Part shown: positions 44,369 to 53,628 of the stretch, one piece after another | Position numbering within the stretch: position 1 is the first letter of the stretch | Layout of the letters: each line of letters begins with the position of its first letter | NCBI GenBank assembly: GCA_023425645.1 | Contig: JAFACG010000045.1 | Location: 91,231-155,230, forward strand | Direction: 5' to 3' | DNA length: 64,000 nt | Origin: Pseudomonadota bacterium | GTDB lineage: Bacteria; Pseudomonadota; Gammaproteobacteria; Burkholderiales; Burkholderiaceae_B | The notes under the pieces: generated by a model | The model's database searches: none | What the model saw: only the letters and a program-made list of their open reading frames with translations | Told to the model about the DNA's origin: nothing | Position numbers and translations under genes: made by a program

Positions 44369-46666
44369 ATGTCTGTATCGCCGTTTCCCGCCGCTGCGCG
44401 CCATTCACGCAGCGGCCTGTCTTTTTTTGCTCTGACTGCTCTGGGCGCTGCACTGCATCTGGCTTACGGCGCTGTCGCCCTGGCCCAGCAAGTGGACGAA
44501 CTGGACCGCATCGTGGTCAAGGCCGAACAGGAGCTGAAGCAGACGCTGGGCTCGTCCATCATCACCCAGAACGACCTGCAGAAATCCCCGCCCGCCAACG
44601 ATATTTCCGACGTGCTGCGTACCATGCCCGGCGTGAACCTGACCGGCAATTCAGCCAGCGGCCAACGCGGCAACAACCGCCAGATCGACATCCGCGGCAT
44701 GGGCCCGGAAAACACCCTGATCCTGATCGACGGCAAGCCGGTCAGCTCGCGCTCCGCCGTGCGCTTTGGCTGGCGCGGCGAGCGCGACTCGCGCGGCGAC
44801 ACCAACTGGGTGCCGGCCGAGCAGATCGAGCGCATCGAAGTGCTGCGCGGCCCGGCCGCCGCCCGCTATGGCAACGGCGCGGCCGGCGGCGTGGTGAACA
44901 TCATCACCAAGCCCACGACCGACAGATTCCAGGGCACGGTCTCGCTGTACGGCAATCTGCCCCAGCACAGCGAGGAAGGCGCCACGCGGCGCATGAATTT
45001 CGGCCTGAGCGGCCCCATCAGCGAAAGCTTGTCCTTTCGGCTGTACGGCAATCTGAACAAGACCGACGCGGACGATTACGATATCAACAAGGATCACGCT
45101 TCCAAGCGCGGCGGCAGCAATCTGGGCACCTTCCCGGCCGGGCGCGAAGGCGTGCGCAACAAGGACATCAACGGCCTGCTTTCCTGGCGCCCCGACAGCC
45201 GGCAGACCGTGGACCTGGAAGCAGCCTACAGCCGCCAGGGCAATATCTACGCCGGCGATACGCAAAACACCAATACCAACGACGAGGTCAAGCGCCATCT
45301 GGGCGACGAGACCAACACGCTGTACCGCCAGAGCTATTCCCTGACCCATAGGGGCGACTGGAACGAGAAGACCAATTCCCTGGCCTATTTCCAGTATGAG
45401 AAGACACGCAACTACCGGATTCTGGAGGGCCTGGCCGGCGGGACGGAAGGCGCCTTCAACGATCCTGCCCGGGCTCAGGACGGCGGCTTTGGCACCATAG
45501 ACCTGAGCACCATGACGGCGCATGCCGAGGCCAGCCACCAGTTCAGGACGGGCAGCGTGGAGCAGTACGCCACGCTGGGCATGGAATGGGTGGGCCAGGA
45601 ACTGAATGACAAATCGTCCGAGCTGGCCCTGCGCAACCGTTCCCGCATCCCCGGCGCGCCCACCGCCTACCGGGCCAAGTCGCGCGCCAACATCTATTCC
45701 GTGTTTGCCGAAGACAATATCTACGCCACCGACAGCACCACGGTGACCCCCGGACTGCGCTTCGACTATCACGACAAGCACGGCAGCAACTGGAGCCCTT
45801 CCCTGAACCTGTCCCATGCCCTCACCGGCAACTGGACGGTCAAGGCCGGGATAGCCCGCGCCTACAAGGCGCCCAACCTGTACCAGAGCAACGACGGCTA
45901 CACCTTGTACAGCCTGGGCAACGGCTGCTGGGGCAATACCGGCGGCCCGAACGATGCAGGCTGCTTCCTGCAGGGCAACTCCGACCTGAAGGCCGAGACC
46001 AGCATCAACAAGGAACTGGGCATCGAATACGCGGGCGATGACGGCGTGGGCGCCAGCCTGACCTACTTCCACAACGACTACCGCAACAAGGTGGAAGCCG
46101 GGCGCGTTGCCGTGGACAGCTTCAGCGCCATGAACAACCAGCAACTGGTTCTGCAATGGGAGAACATTCCCAAGGCCGTGGTATCGGGCCTGGAAGGCAA
46201 CCTGACACTGCCCCTGGCCCCGGACTGGCTGTGGCAGACCAACTTCACCTATATGATCGAGTCCAAGAACAAGACCACGGGCGAAGCCTTGTCCACCATT
46301 CCCAAGTACACCATCAACAGCACCCTGGACTGGAACATCAATGCCGACTGGTCGCTGCGCGCCAAGGCGACCTTCTACGGTGAACAGAAACCGCCCAAGT
46401 TCGACTACTACGGGCTGCCGCTGGAAGGCTCGGCAACCGACAAGGTGCCACCCTACGCCCTTTTCGGCCTGAGCACGCAGTACAGGATCAGCAAGCATTT
46501 CCGCCTCAATGCGGGCGTGGACAATATTTTCGACAAACGCCTGTTCCGTCGCGGCAACGCCATCGGCGTCAATCTGAACACGCCCAACTACATTTACGGC
46601 GCCGGCGCCTACACCTACAACCAGCCCGGCCGCACTTTCTTCCTGGGCCTGACCGGCACGTTCTGA
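44369..46666 (+). CDS. TonB-dependent siderophore receptor, FepA/PfeA/BfeA (enterobactin-type)
   Basis: Outer-membrane receptor of 765 residues. A signal peptide (about 40 residues) precedes the TonB box region VDELDRIVVKAEQ. The plug domain shows DISDVLRTMPGVNLTGNSASGQRGNNRQIDIRGMGPENTLILIDGKPVSSR and IERIEVLRGPAAARYGNGAAGGVVNIITK. The 22-strand barrel ends with the C-terminal phenylalanine GLTGTF. The plug wording, with RFGWRGERDSRGDTNWVP, is typical of catecholate receptors FepA/PfeA/BfeA. Start ATG 44369 is preferred to the upstream GTG. It stands alone with its own promoter and terminator; no AraC regulator or biosynthesis genes adjoin, suggesting use of foreign enterobactin. Confidence 0.9.
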   Translation: MSVSPFPAAARHSRSGLSFFALTALGAALHLAYGAVALAQQVDELDRIVVKAEQELKQTLGSSIITQNDLQKSPPANDISDVLRTMPGVNLTGNSASGQRGNNRQIDIRGMGPENTLILIDGKPVSSRSAVRFGWRGERDSRGDTNWVPAEQIERIEVLRGPAAARYGNGAAGGVVNIITKPTTDRFQGTVSLYGNLPQHSEEGATRRMNFGLSGPISESLSFRLYGNLNKTDADDYDINKDHASKRGGSNLGTFPAGREGVRNKDINGLLSWRPDSRQTVDLEAAYSRQGNIYAGDTQNTNTNDEVKRHLGDETNTLYRQSYSLTHRGDWNEKTNSLAYFQYEKTRNYRILEGLAGGTEGAFNDPARAQDGGFGTIDLSTMTAHAEASHQFRTGSVEQYATLGMEWVGQELNDKSSELALRNRSRIPGAPTAYRAKSRANIYSVFAEDNIYATDSTTVTPGLRFDYHDKHGSNWSPSLNLSHALTGNWTVKAGIARAYKAPNLYQSNDGYTLYSLGNGCWGNTGGPNDAGCFLQGNSDLKAETSINKELGIEYAGDDGVGASLTYFHNDYRNKVEAGRVAVDSFSAMNNQQLVLQWENIPKAVVSGLEGNLTLPLAPDWLWQTNFTYMIESKNKTTGEALSTIPKYTINSTLDWNINADWSLRAKATFYGEQKPPKFDYYGLPLEGSATDKVPPYALFGLSTQYRISKHFRLNAGVDNIFDKRLFRRGNAIGVNLNTPNYIYGAGAYTYNQPGRTFFLGLTGTF

Positions 46667-46694
46667 TCCGTCCGGCTGAGCGGTCTGCGCAGCA

Positions 46695-46729
46695 GGGGTC
46701 CCGTCCATTAAAGGACGGGGCCCCTTTTT
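46695..46729 (+). terminator. Terminator after the TonB receptor
   Basis: Twelve-pair stem (46695-46706/46713-46724, one G-U pair) with a six-base loop, followed by five T. Confidence 0.9.
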
Positions 46730-46791
46730 CATCGCTTCAAACCCGACCATTTCAGTCGGGCATCAACATTTCAGACCTTAAACGATGGGCT

Positions 46792-46805
46792 TTGACTTCC
46801 ATCAA
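46792..46805 (+). promoter_or_regulatory. FNR box upstream of ttrBCA
   Basis: TTGAC-TTCC-ATCAA matches nine of ten conserved positions of the FNR site. -10-like sequences TTATAT (46825-46830) and TATAAC (46834-46839) lie downstream, putting the site about 38-48 bases before the start of transcription, close to the -41.5 of class II FNR activation. Oxygen-limited expression of the reductase is thus likely. Confidence 0.7.
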
Positions 46806-46886
46806 GGATAAACCGTCGATTCCTTTATATGCTTATAACTGTAAATAATTTAAACGGGTCTTACCCAGGCATAAAGAGGTCAGAAC

Positions 46887-47645
46887 ATGATGCCCCCCGC
46901 CGCGCCCCAAAAGGGCAAGCGCCGCTTTCTCAAAGAGCTGCTGGGCCTGAGCGCCAGCGCCACCATCATCCCCATCCAGCCGGTCCAGGCCGCCATGAAC
47001 AGCCAGCCGCCGCGGCGCGACGGCGGCAAGCCCGGCGCGCGCTACGGCATGGTGGTGGACCTGCGCAAATGCATAGGCTGCCAGGCTTGCACAGTCAGCT
47101 GCTCCATCGAGAACGCGCCGCCCATAGGCCAGTTCCGCACGACCGTGCTCCAGTACGAAGTGCTCGACGGCCAGCAGCAGGCCGCCATGCTGAGCCTGCC
47201 GCGCCTGTGCAATCACTGCGACAATCCGCCTTGCGTGCCCGTCTGCCCCGTGCAGGCGACCTTCCAGCGCGAGGACGGCGTGGTTCTGGTGGACAACGAG
47301 CGCTGCGTGGGCTGCGCCTACTGCGTGCAGGCCTGTCCCTACGACGCCCGCTTCATCAATCACGAGACCCAGACGGCGGACAAATGCACTTTTTGCGAGC
47401 ACCGGCTGGAGGCCGGCCTGCTGCCTGCCTGTGTGGAGAGCTGTGTCGGCGGCGCCCGCGTCATCGGCGACCTGAACGACGAGCACAGCGCCGTCTCGCG
47501 CCTGATGCGCGAGCACAAGGACGAGATCCGCGTCCTGAAGCCGGCCATGAACACCAATCCGCATGTGTTCTACATAGGCTTGCCCGATGAATTCGTCGAT
47601 GGCGTGGACGGCCAGGCCAGCGTGCGCCTGACCACGCAATTCTAG
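46887..47645 (+). CDS. ttrB: Tetrathionate reductase iron-sulfur subunit TtrB
   Basis: Electron-transfer subunit of 252 residues with four ferredoxin-like cysteine groups: CIGCQACTVSC, CNHCDNPPCVPVC, CVGCAYCVQAC and CTFCEHRLEAGLLPACVESC, so four 4Fe-4S clusters. The N-terminus KGKRRFLKELLGLSASATII looks like a Tat signal, as in known TtrB, placing it outside the cytoplasmic membrane. First gene of ttrB-ttrC-ttrA, the order of Salmonella. Assigned as Ttr rather than Phs/Dms chiefly by this order and by the TtrA features. Confidence 0.87.
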   Translation: MMPPAAPQKGKRRFLKELLGLSASATIIPIQPVQAAMNSQPPRRDGGKPGARYGMVVDLRKCIGCQACTVSCSIENAPPIGQFRTTVLQYEVLDGQQQAAMLSLPRLCNHCDNPPCVPVCPVQATFQREDGVVLVDNERCVGCAYCVQACPYDARFINHETQTADKCTFCEHRLEAGLLPACVESCVGGARVIGDLNDEHSAVSRLMREHKDEIRVLKPAMNTNPHVFYIGLPDEFVDGVDGQASVRLTTQF

Positions 47646-47654
47646 GAGAAGGCC

Positions 47655-48686
47655 ATGACCATCATCGAACTGCTGACCCCTGCCTACGAAGTGGCCTGGC
47701 TACCCTGGGCCGTACAGTATTTCTTCCTGGTCGGACTGGCCGCCGCCAGCGCCCTCTGGGTATGGCGCTGCGCCTGGTCGGGCGACGGCGCTTTGCGCGC
47801 GCTGGAGCCGGCGCTGATGATCGTGCTGCTGTGCAGCAGCATCGCCGCCCCGATATCCCTGCTGGCCGATCTGCACCAGCCGGGCCGCTTCTGGCATTTC
47901 TATGCCCATTTCACGCCCTGGTCCTGGATGTCGCTGGGCGCGGTGCTGCTCCCCCTGTTCGTGGGCCTGTCGCTGGCCAACGTGCTGGCCTGGTGGCTGG
48001 ACCGCCGCGCCCTCTGGCGCTGGCTGAGCCTGGCCCTGCTCGCGTCGGCCCTGTCCATCCTGGTCTACAGCGGCGCGGAAGTCATGGTGCTGCGTTCGCG
48101 CCCCTTGTGGAACACCGTATTCCTGCCCGTCAATTTCGCCCTGACGGCCGCTTTGGCCAGTCTGGGCGCCATCCTGCTGGTGGCGCGCTGGCTGCCCGGC
48201 GGCACGGCCGCCTTGCCGGCGGCGGCCCTGCGCCGCTGGGCCCTGGCGACCGTCCTGGCGCTGGTGGCCGGCGCCCTGCTATGGATGGCCACGGGTTTGT
48301 TCGGCCACAGTCGCTCTTTCGAGACGGCCATGGAGCTGTTCCGGACCTACCCCGTCTGGCGTGTGAGCTTTCTGGGCTCGCTGGCCGCCGGCCTGCTGAT
48401 CCTGTTCCTGCTGAGCCGCCCCGCCGCCGCCCTGCAAGGCCGCTTCCACAGCCTGCTGTGCGCCCTGCTGATGCTGGGTTCGGCCTGGGTGTTCCGCTGG
48501 ATCATCTTCATGGCCGTGCAAGGCGTGCCCAAGTACGGCGCCGGCCTGTACCTGTACGCCATGCCGCTGGGCAGCGACGGCCTGCTGGGCATGCTGGGCG
48601 TGCTTGGCCTGTGCATCGCGCTGCTGTCCCTGAGCACCACCCTGCTCTCTCTTTTTCCGGCCCGCTGCCGCGTCCTGGCGGCCTGA
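47655..48686 (+). CDS. ttrC: Tetrathionate reductase membrane anchor TtrC (NrfD-like)
   Basis: Integral quinol-oxidising subunit of 343 residues with about nine hydrophobic segments and the NrfD/PsrC pattern YEVAWLPWAVQYFFLVGLAAASAL, SIAAPISLLADLHQPGRFWHFY and SWMSLGAVLLP. AGGAG precedes the start. It passes electrons from quinol to TtrB and is nine bases after ttrB. Confidence 0.88.
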   Translation: MTIIELLTPAYEVAWLPWAVQYFFLVGLAAASALWVWRCAWSGDGALRALEPALMIVLLCSSIAAPISLLADLHQPGRFWHFYAHFTPWSWMSLGAVLLPLFVGLSLANVLAWWLDRRALWRWLSLALLASALSILVYSGAEVMVLRSRPLWNTVFLPVNFALTAALASLGAILLVARWLPGGTAALPAAALRRWALATVLALVAGALLWMATGLFGHSRSFETAMELFRTYPVWRVSFLGSLAAGLLILFLLSRPAAALQGRFHSLLCALLMLGSAWVFRWIIFMAVQGVPKYGAGLYLYAMPLGSDGLLGMLGVLGLCIALLSLSTTLLSLFPARCRVLAA

Positions 48687-48721
48687 GCCCGCGCTGACAT
48701 CTTTGAATCCAGGTTTGAGCC

Positions 48722-51700
48722 ATGAGCAAGAAAAACGAAACCACCAATCTGTCCCGCCGGCAGATGCTGACCCGCGGCGGAGCCGCCGTGGGCGGCCTGG
48801 CCGCCTTTGCCGCCGGCTATAGCGACACCGTTGTCAAAGCCGTGAAGGGCCTGGGCCAGGGCACCGCCGGCGCGCCTGCAGCGCATGCAACCCGCGGCAA
48901 CTCTTTGCAGGCCGAATTTCGCATCGATCCCATCACAGGCCTGCTGGACACCCAGCCCGGCCAGGTCGTCAGCCCGTCCAGTTGCCTGGGGTGCTGGACG
49001 CAATGCGGCGTGCGCGTACGTGTGGACACGGAACACGATGCCATCTTGCGCATCGCCGGCAATCCTTACCATCCGCTGGCCACCACCCAGCCGGCCGCCA
49101 TGGATCAGCCCGTCCGCGAGGTCTATGCCATGCTGGGCGGCGAGAACGGTCTGGAGGGACGCGCCAGCGCCTGTGCGCGGGGCGCCTCCATGCTGGCCCA
49201 GCACGCCAGCCCGTACCGCGTCCTCTCTCCGCTCAAGCGGGTCGGGCCGCGCGGTTCGGGGCAATGGCAGCGCATCAGCTTCGAACAATTGATCGAGGAG
49301 GTCTGCGAAGGCGGCGATCTCTTTGGAGAAGGCCAGGTCGACGGTTTGCGCGCCATCTGGGATCACCAGACGCTCATCGATCCCAAGAATCCGGAATACG
49401 GTCCGCTGGCCAATCAGCTGTTGTTCACGGATTCGGCCAATGAAGGCCGCACGCCCTTAATCAAGCGTTTTGCAGAGCAAGCCTTCGGCACCGTCAACGT
49501 CAGCAACCACGGCTCGTACTGCGGCCAGAGCTTTCGCGTGGGCACGGGCGTGGCCATGGGCGACATGAAAGGCATGCCCCACGGCAAGCCGGACTGGAAG
49601 AACGCTCGCTTCGGCCTGTTCATCGGCGCGGCGCCGGCGCAGTCGGGCAATCCTTTCCAGCGCCAGGGCCGGGAACTGGCCGAGGCGCGTTCCCGGCCCG
49701 AGAACACCTTCCGCTACGTGGTGGTCTCCCCCATCCTGCCGACCTCCTCCAGCCTGGCGTCGGGCAGCGGCAACCGCTGGCAGCCCGTGCTGCCCGGCAG
49801 CGACCTGTCGCTGGTCATGGGCATGCTGCGCTGGATCCTGGAAGAAGAACGCTTCGACGCCGATCATCTGGCCCGTCCGCATGCGCCCGCCGCCGAGGAC
49901 GAGCAGGCCGCTTCGTGGACCAATGCCACCCACCTGTTGATTGCGGAGCCCGGGCATCCGGCTTTTGGCCGCTATCTGCGGGCATCGGATCTGGGTTGGG
50001 AAACGGTCGGAGGCAGCGAACCGGCGTTCATCGTCGTGGACGAGCAGAACGAGCTGCGCGCCCATACCGAGCTGGATCGCGCCGTGCTGTTCGCTGAACG
50101 CACCGTGATGCTGGACGGCCAGGAAGTGCGTGTCTGCACCGCCCTGCACATGCTGCGCGAGCGAGCCCGGGAGCAGAGCCTGGCGCAGTATGCCGAGCGT
50201 TGCGGCATGGAGGAATCCGCCCTGGTGGAGCTGGCCCGCGAATTCACCAGCCACGGCCGTTACGCCGTGGCCGACGCCCACGGCGGCACCATGAACGGAT
50301 CGGGTTTCTACACTGCCTATGCCATCGCCATGCTCAACACGCTGGTAGGCAATCTGAACCTGAAGGGCGGCCTGGTGCTGGACGCCGGCCCCTTCGGTCC
50401 ATTCGGTCCCGGCCCCCGCTACAACTTCGCCCAGTTTCCCGGCAAGGCCGCCGCCAAAGGCGTGGCCCTGTCCCGGCACCGCTTCGCCTACGAAAAGTCC
50501 AGCGAATACCAGCGCCGCAAGCAGAACGGCGAATCCCCATATCCCGCGCCTGCTCCCTGGTACCCGGCCGTGGGCGGGCTGAGCAGCGAAATGATCGCCT
50601 CCGGCCTGAACGGCTACCCCTATTCGTGCAAGGTGTGGATCAACCACATGAGCAACCCGGTCTATGCGATTGCGGGCTTCAAGAACGCCATGCTGGACAA
50701 GCTCAAGGATCCGGCCGTGCTGCCGCTGTCCATATCCATCAACCCCTTCATCAACGAGACCAACGCCTACGCCGATTACATCGTGCCCGATACCGTCACC
50801 TACGAAAGCTGGGGCGTGTCCGCGCCCTGGGCCGACGTGATCGCCAAGTCCTCCACCGTGCGCTGGCCCGTGGTCCAGCCCCGCGTGGACCGCACGGCGG
50901 ACGGCCGGCCCGTGAATCTGGAAAGCTTTCTGTTTGCCGTGGCCCTGCGCCTGGGCCTGCCCGGCTTTGGCAAAGGAGTGCTCAAGGACAAGAGCGGGCA
51001 GGCGCACGACCTGCTGTGCGCCGAAGATTTCTACCTGCGCGGCATGGCCAACATCGCCTATGGCGCGGGCCGTCCGGTGGGGGATGCCAGCGACGACGAT
51101 ATGCGCATGACCGGCGTGGACCGCCTCTTCCCTGAATTGCAGGCTCGTCTGCATCCGGAAGAGCAGCGCAAAGTCGCCATGCTGCTGACGCGCGGCGGCC
51201 GCTTCGATCGCGTCGAGAACGCCTGGAAAGGCGAGCAGCTCAAGAACCGCTACGACACGGCCCTGCAGATCTGGAACGAAGACCTGGCCCGCATGCGCCA
51301 CTCCATGACGGGCGAGCGCCTGAGCGGCTGCCCCAGCTGGTATCCCACGCGGCTGGCCGATGGCAGCGCGATGCGCGACCATTTTACGGAACAGGACTGG
51401 CCTTTCCTGATGAGCTCCTATAAATCCAATCTGATGAGCTCCATGTCCATAGGCATGGACAGGCTGCGGCAAGTGCATCCGCACAATCCCATCTCCTTGA
51501 ACCAGGAGGACGCCGGCCGCCTGGGCATACGCAACGGGGACCGGGTGCGCGTCAGCACGCCGGGCGGTTCGGTGGAAGGCGTGGCCCTGGTGCGCGGCGG
51601 CATCATGCGCGGCGCCATCGCCATCGAGCACGGCTTCGGCCATACGGAACTGGGCGCGCGCGCCCATGCCATAGACGGCCAGCCCATGCCCCACCAGCCC

Positions 51701-51847
51701 GCCCTGGCCGCAGGCGTGAACCTGAACGAGCTGGGTTTTGCCGATCCGACTCGCGGCAAGGGCCAGGACAATGTCTGGATCGACTGGGTTTCGGGCGCCG
51801 CCGTGCGCCAGGGCCTGCCGGCGAAGGTCGAGAAGATCATGGCCTGA
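48722..51847 (+). CDS. ttrA: Tetrathionate reductase catalytic molybdopterin subunit TtrA
   Basis: Molybdenum enzyme of 1041 residues that reduces tetrathionate to thiosulfate during anaerobic respiration. A Tat signal (SRRQMLTRGGAAVGGLAAFAAGY) is followed by the proximal Fe-S motif C-x2-C-x3-C (SCLGCWTQC) and CARG. NHGSYCGQ near residue 262 offers the probable molybdenum-ligating cysteine. Further molybdopterin contacts: ADAHGGTMNGSGFYTAYAIAMLNTLVGNLNLKGG and the C-terminal NPISLNQEDAGRLGIRNGDRVRVSTPGG. Length and sequence style fit TtrA/arsenate-reductase-like large subunits. The usual ttrRS two-component genes are not found beside it. Confidence 0.87.
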   Translation: MSKKNETTNLSRRQMLTRGGAAVGGLAAFAAGYSDTVVKAVKGLGQGTAGAPAAHATRGNSLQAEFRIDPITGLLDTQPGQVVSPSSCLGCWTQCGVRVRVDTEHDAILRIAGNPYHPLATTQPAAMDQPVREVYAMLGGENGLEGRASACARGASMLAQHASPYRVLSPLKRVGPRGSGQWQRISFEQLIEEVCEGGDLFGEGQVDGLRAIWDHQTLIDPKNPEYGPLANQLLFTDSANEGRTPLIKRFAEQAFGTVNVSNHGSYCGQSFRVGTGVAMGDMKGMPHGKPDWKNARFGLFIGAAPAQSGNPFQRQGRELAEARSRPENTFRYVVVSPILPTSSSLASGSGNRWQPVLPGSDLSLVMGMLRWILEEERFDADHLARPHAPAAEDEQAASWTNATHLLIAEPGHPAFGRYLRASDLGWETVGGSEPAFIVVDEQNELRAHTELDRAVLFAERTVMLDGQEVRVCTALHMLRERAREQSLAQYAERCGMEESALVELAREFTSHGRYAVADAHGGTMNGSGFYTAYAIAMLNTLVGNLNLKGGLVLDAGPFGPFGPGPRYNFAQFPGKAAAKGVALSRHRFAYEKSSEYQRRKQNGESPYPAPAPWYPAVGGLSSEMIASGLNGYPYSCKVWINHMSNPVYAIAGFKNAMLDKLKDPAVLPLSISINPFINETNAYADYIVPDTVTYESWGVSAPWADVIAKSSTVRWPVVQPRVDRTADGRPVNLESFLFAVALRLGLPGFGKGVLKDKSGQAHDLLCAEDFYLRGMANIAYGAGRPVGDASDDDMRMTGVDRLFPELQARLHPEEQRKVAMLLTRGGRFDRVENAWKGEQLKNRYDTALQIWNEDLARMRHSMTGERLSGCPSWYPTRLADGSAMRDHFTEQDWPFLMSSYKSNLMSSMSIGMDRLRQVHPHNPISLNQEDAGRLGIRNGDRVRVSTPGGSVEGVALVRGGIMRGAIAIEHGFGHTELGARAHAIDGQPMPHQPALAAGVNLNELGFADPTRGKGQDNVWIDWVSGAAVRQGLPAKVEKIMA

Positions 51848-51871
51848 CCGCCGCTGCCCGCCGTGACGCAT

Positions 51872-51938
51872 CGCTTCGCCCTCATCCAGGGCGAAGCGCC
51901 CAGCCTTGCAAGCGGAACATCCGCTTGCAAGGCTTTTT
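51872..51938. terminator. Two tandem hairpins between ttrA and the minus-strand membrane protein
   Basis: First hairpin: 11-pair stem 51872-51882/51888-51898. Second: perfect 15-pair stem 51902-51916/51920-51934 with a three-base loop and a TTTTT tail for ttrA. The second ends three bases before the stop codon of the convergent gene. Confidence 0.88.
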
Positions 51939-52453
51939 CAATGCTGTTGCAGGCCCTTCTTGGGGCGGGTCCGCTCCAGCCGCATGTAGCGGATTGCCAG
52001 ATTGAGATTGCGGCCAACCGACATGCCGATGAACAAGGTCCATAGAGCTGCGGCGGCGACGGACAGCATCGGGTTTCTTGCCGAGACTGCGCCGGATTCG
52101 ATGGCATAGTGAAGCGCGAACTCGAAAAAAAAGGTCGCAAGAATCACGACGAGCATCATTGCGTCGCCGGGAAGAGAAATGGTGTGCTTTGCTCGATCAG
52201 CGGCGATGCTCCAAGTACGCACATGATAAGTTCCGACCCCCAGCCCTATCACGCTTCCGACTATGCCCGCCAGAAGATCGAACAGGCCAACTGAAGAAAA
52301 CAGCCCAGAGTAGCCTCGAGCGCCGAGAACCAGCATCAATGCGGGCATGATGAGCAGGCGTTCGATCCGAATAGTCCGGGGATAACAGCGCGCCACTCCC
52401 ATCCAGAGGAGCACAAGAAACAGGACGTAGACATAGAGCGGTATGTGAGACAT
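51938..52453 (-). CDS. Small integral membrane protein of unknown function (DUF6622-like)
   Basis: 171 residues with about four or five hydrophobic segments (YVYVLFLVLLWMGVA, LLIMPALMLVLGARGYSGLF, LLAGIVGSVIGLGVG, MMLVVILATFFFEFALHY, MLSVAAAALWTLFIGM). The segment CYPRTIRIERLLIMPALMLVLG recalls the DUF6622 proteins. Start at 52453 with GAGGAG upstream. Base composition is less GC-rich than its neighbours, so it may have come by transfer. No function can be given. Confidence 0.75.
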   Translation of the reverse strand: MSHIPLYVYVLFLVLLWMGVARCYPRTIRIERLLIMPALMLVLGARGYSGLFSSVGLFDLLAGIVGSVIGLGVGTYHVRTWSIAADRAKHTISLPGDAMMLVVILATFFFEFALHYAIESGAVSARNPMLSVAAAALWTLFIGMSVGRNLNLAIRYMRLERTRPKKGLQQH

Positions 52454-52799
52454 GGTTGATCTCCTCGATGTCAAATACAATCCTGTTGCTGTCAGTATCT
52501 GACCGCGGGAATTGCGGTGTCAAGGCGTGTGCCGTCGACCTTCAGCCATTAAGGGCCTTTCTTTTGCTGGAGACTTTCTTTATGAAACAGGGAAATTTTT
52601 TCCGTTAATTGCATTTTTATATTCGCATAGTGTCTGGCCCGCGTACCTGGTTGGGATCTGGCATGAGGAATCCGCTTGAGAAGGCCTGCAGCAGCCTGCT
52701 TTCCCTAAGAATACGCATGGGCGCATACGCGGCCCATGCCCTGTTTCTTACAAGCCGGACTTCACAGCGGCATTGATTGACAGCGATGCAAAAACACCG
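52454..52799. other. Intergenic region, no gene
   Basis: About 345 bases between the membrane protein start and the end of the SDR gene, with an AT-rich core near 52560-52640. It should hold the promoter of the membrane protein on the minus strand. I see no terminator hairpin for the SDR gene and no repeat. Confidence 0.4.
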
Positions 52800-53549
52800 T
52801 CAAGCGCTGCGATGCACGCTCAGGCCCGCAAAGCTCTGCGCCACCGGCATGATCTCGATGTAGTTGACGTTCATGTGCGCCGGCGCGTTCATGATCCAGC
52901 AAATCGTGCCTGCCACGTCTTCGGGAGTCAGCGCCTGCACGTTCTGGTAGACTGCGGCGGCCTTCTCCTCGCTGCCCAGGCGCACCTTGGAAAAGTCCGT
53001 GCCCGAACACAGGCCGGGCGCCACGGTGGAGACGCGCACCGCCGTACCCGCCAGGTCCGCCCTCAGGTTCTTGCTGAAATGGTGCACGAAGGCCTTGGTC
53101 GCTCCATAGACATTGCCGCCCGCATACGCATAAGCGCCGGCGGTGGAACCCAGGTTGATGACGTGTCCCCTGTTCTGCTCCACCATGCCGGGCAGCAAGG
53201 CGTGGGTGATATGCAGCAAGGAGCTGATATTGGTGCTGACCATGGTGTCCCAATGCTCCAGACTGGACTGCTGGGCCGGCGCCACGCCCAGGGCCAGGCC
53301 CGCATTGTTGACCAGCACATCGATGGACGGGAAGCGTGCGCGTATGTCGGCCAGCGCCGCTTCCACGGCGCTGCGGTCGGTCAGGTCCACGCTGACGGGC
53401 ACGAAGCGCTCGCCCAGCTCGCTTGCCAGCTCCTGCAGCTTGTCCTTGCGGCGCGCCAGGCCGATGACGGTATGGCCTTCGGCCACCATCTGACGTGCAA
53501 TGGCGGCTCCAAATCCCGACGAGGCTCCCGTGACGACTGCGGTTTTCAT
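52800..53549 (-). CDS. SDR family oxidoreductase, YdfG-like (3-hydroxy acid dehydrogenase)
   Basis: Classical short-chain dehydrogenase of 249 residues. NADP-binding TGASSGFGAAIA, GLARRKDKL with arginines favouring NADPH, NNAGLAL, and catalytic Ser/Tyr/Lys in INLGSTAGAYAYAGGNVYGATKAFV. PGLCSGTDFSKVRLG and the C-terminal YIEIMPVAQSFAGL are typical of YdfG, which acts on serine, 3-hydroxypropionate and related acids. It stands alone after the LLM gene by 79 bases and need not belong to the TPP-regulated operon. Confidence 0.88.
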   Translation of the reverse strand: MKTAVVTGASSGFGAAIARQMVAEGHTVIGLARRKDKLQELASELGERFVPVSVDLTDRSAVEAALADIRARFPSIDVLVNNAGLALGVAPAQQSSLEHWDTMVSTNISSLLHITHALLPGMVEQNRGHVINLGSTAGAYAYAGGNVYGATKAFVHHFSKNLRADLAGTAVRVSTVAPGLCSGTDFSKVRLGSEEKAAAVYQNVQALTPEDVAGTICWIMNAPAHMNVNYIEIMPVAQSFAGLSVHRSA

Positions 53550-53628
53550 GTTGCTCTGTTCCTGTATGCCCGCCGGCTGCGCCGGCGAGCGATTAAAGCA
53601 TCAAGAATAGCAAAAAAGCCCGTCCAGG

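Noticed and set aside
44651-46750. About 700-codon minus-strand frame opposite the TonB receptor
   Set aside because: Shadow frame without domain features.
49457-51871. About 800-codon minus-strand frame opposite ttrA
   Set aside because: His/Gly/Ala-rich shadow typical of GC-rich genes; ttrA motifs are on the plus strand.
52454-52799. Small RNA gene in the AT-rich gap
   Set aside because: No promoter-terminator pair and no stable hairpin could be identified by eye.
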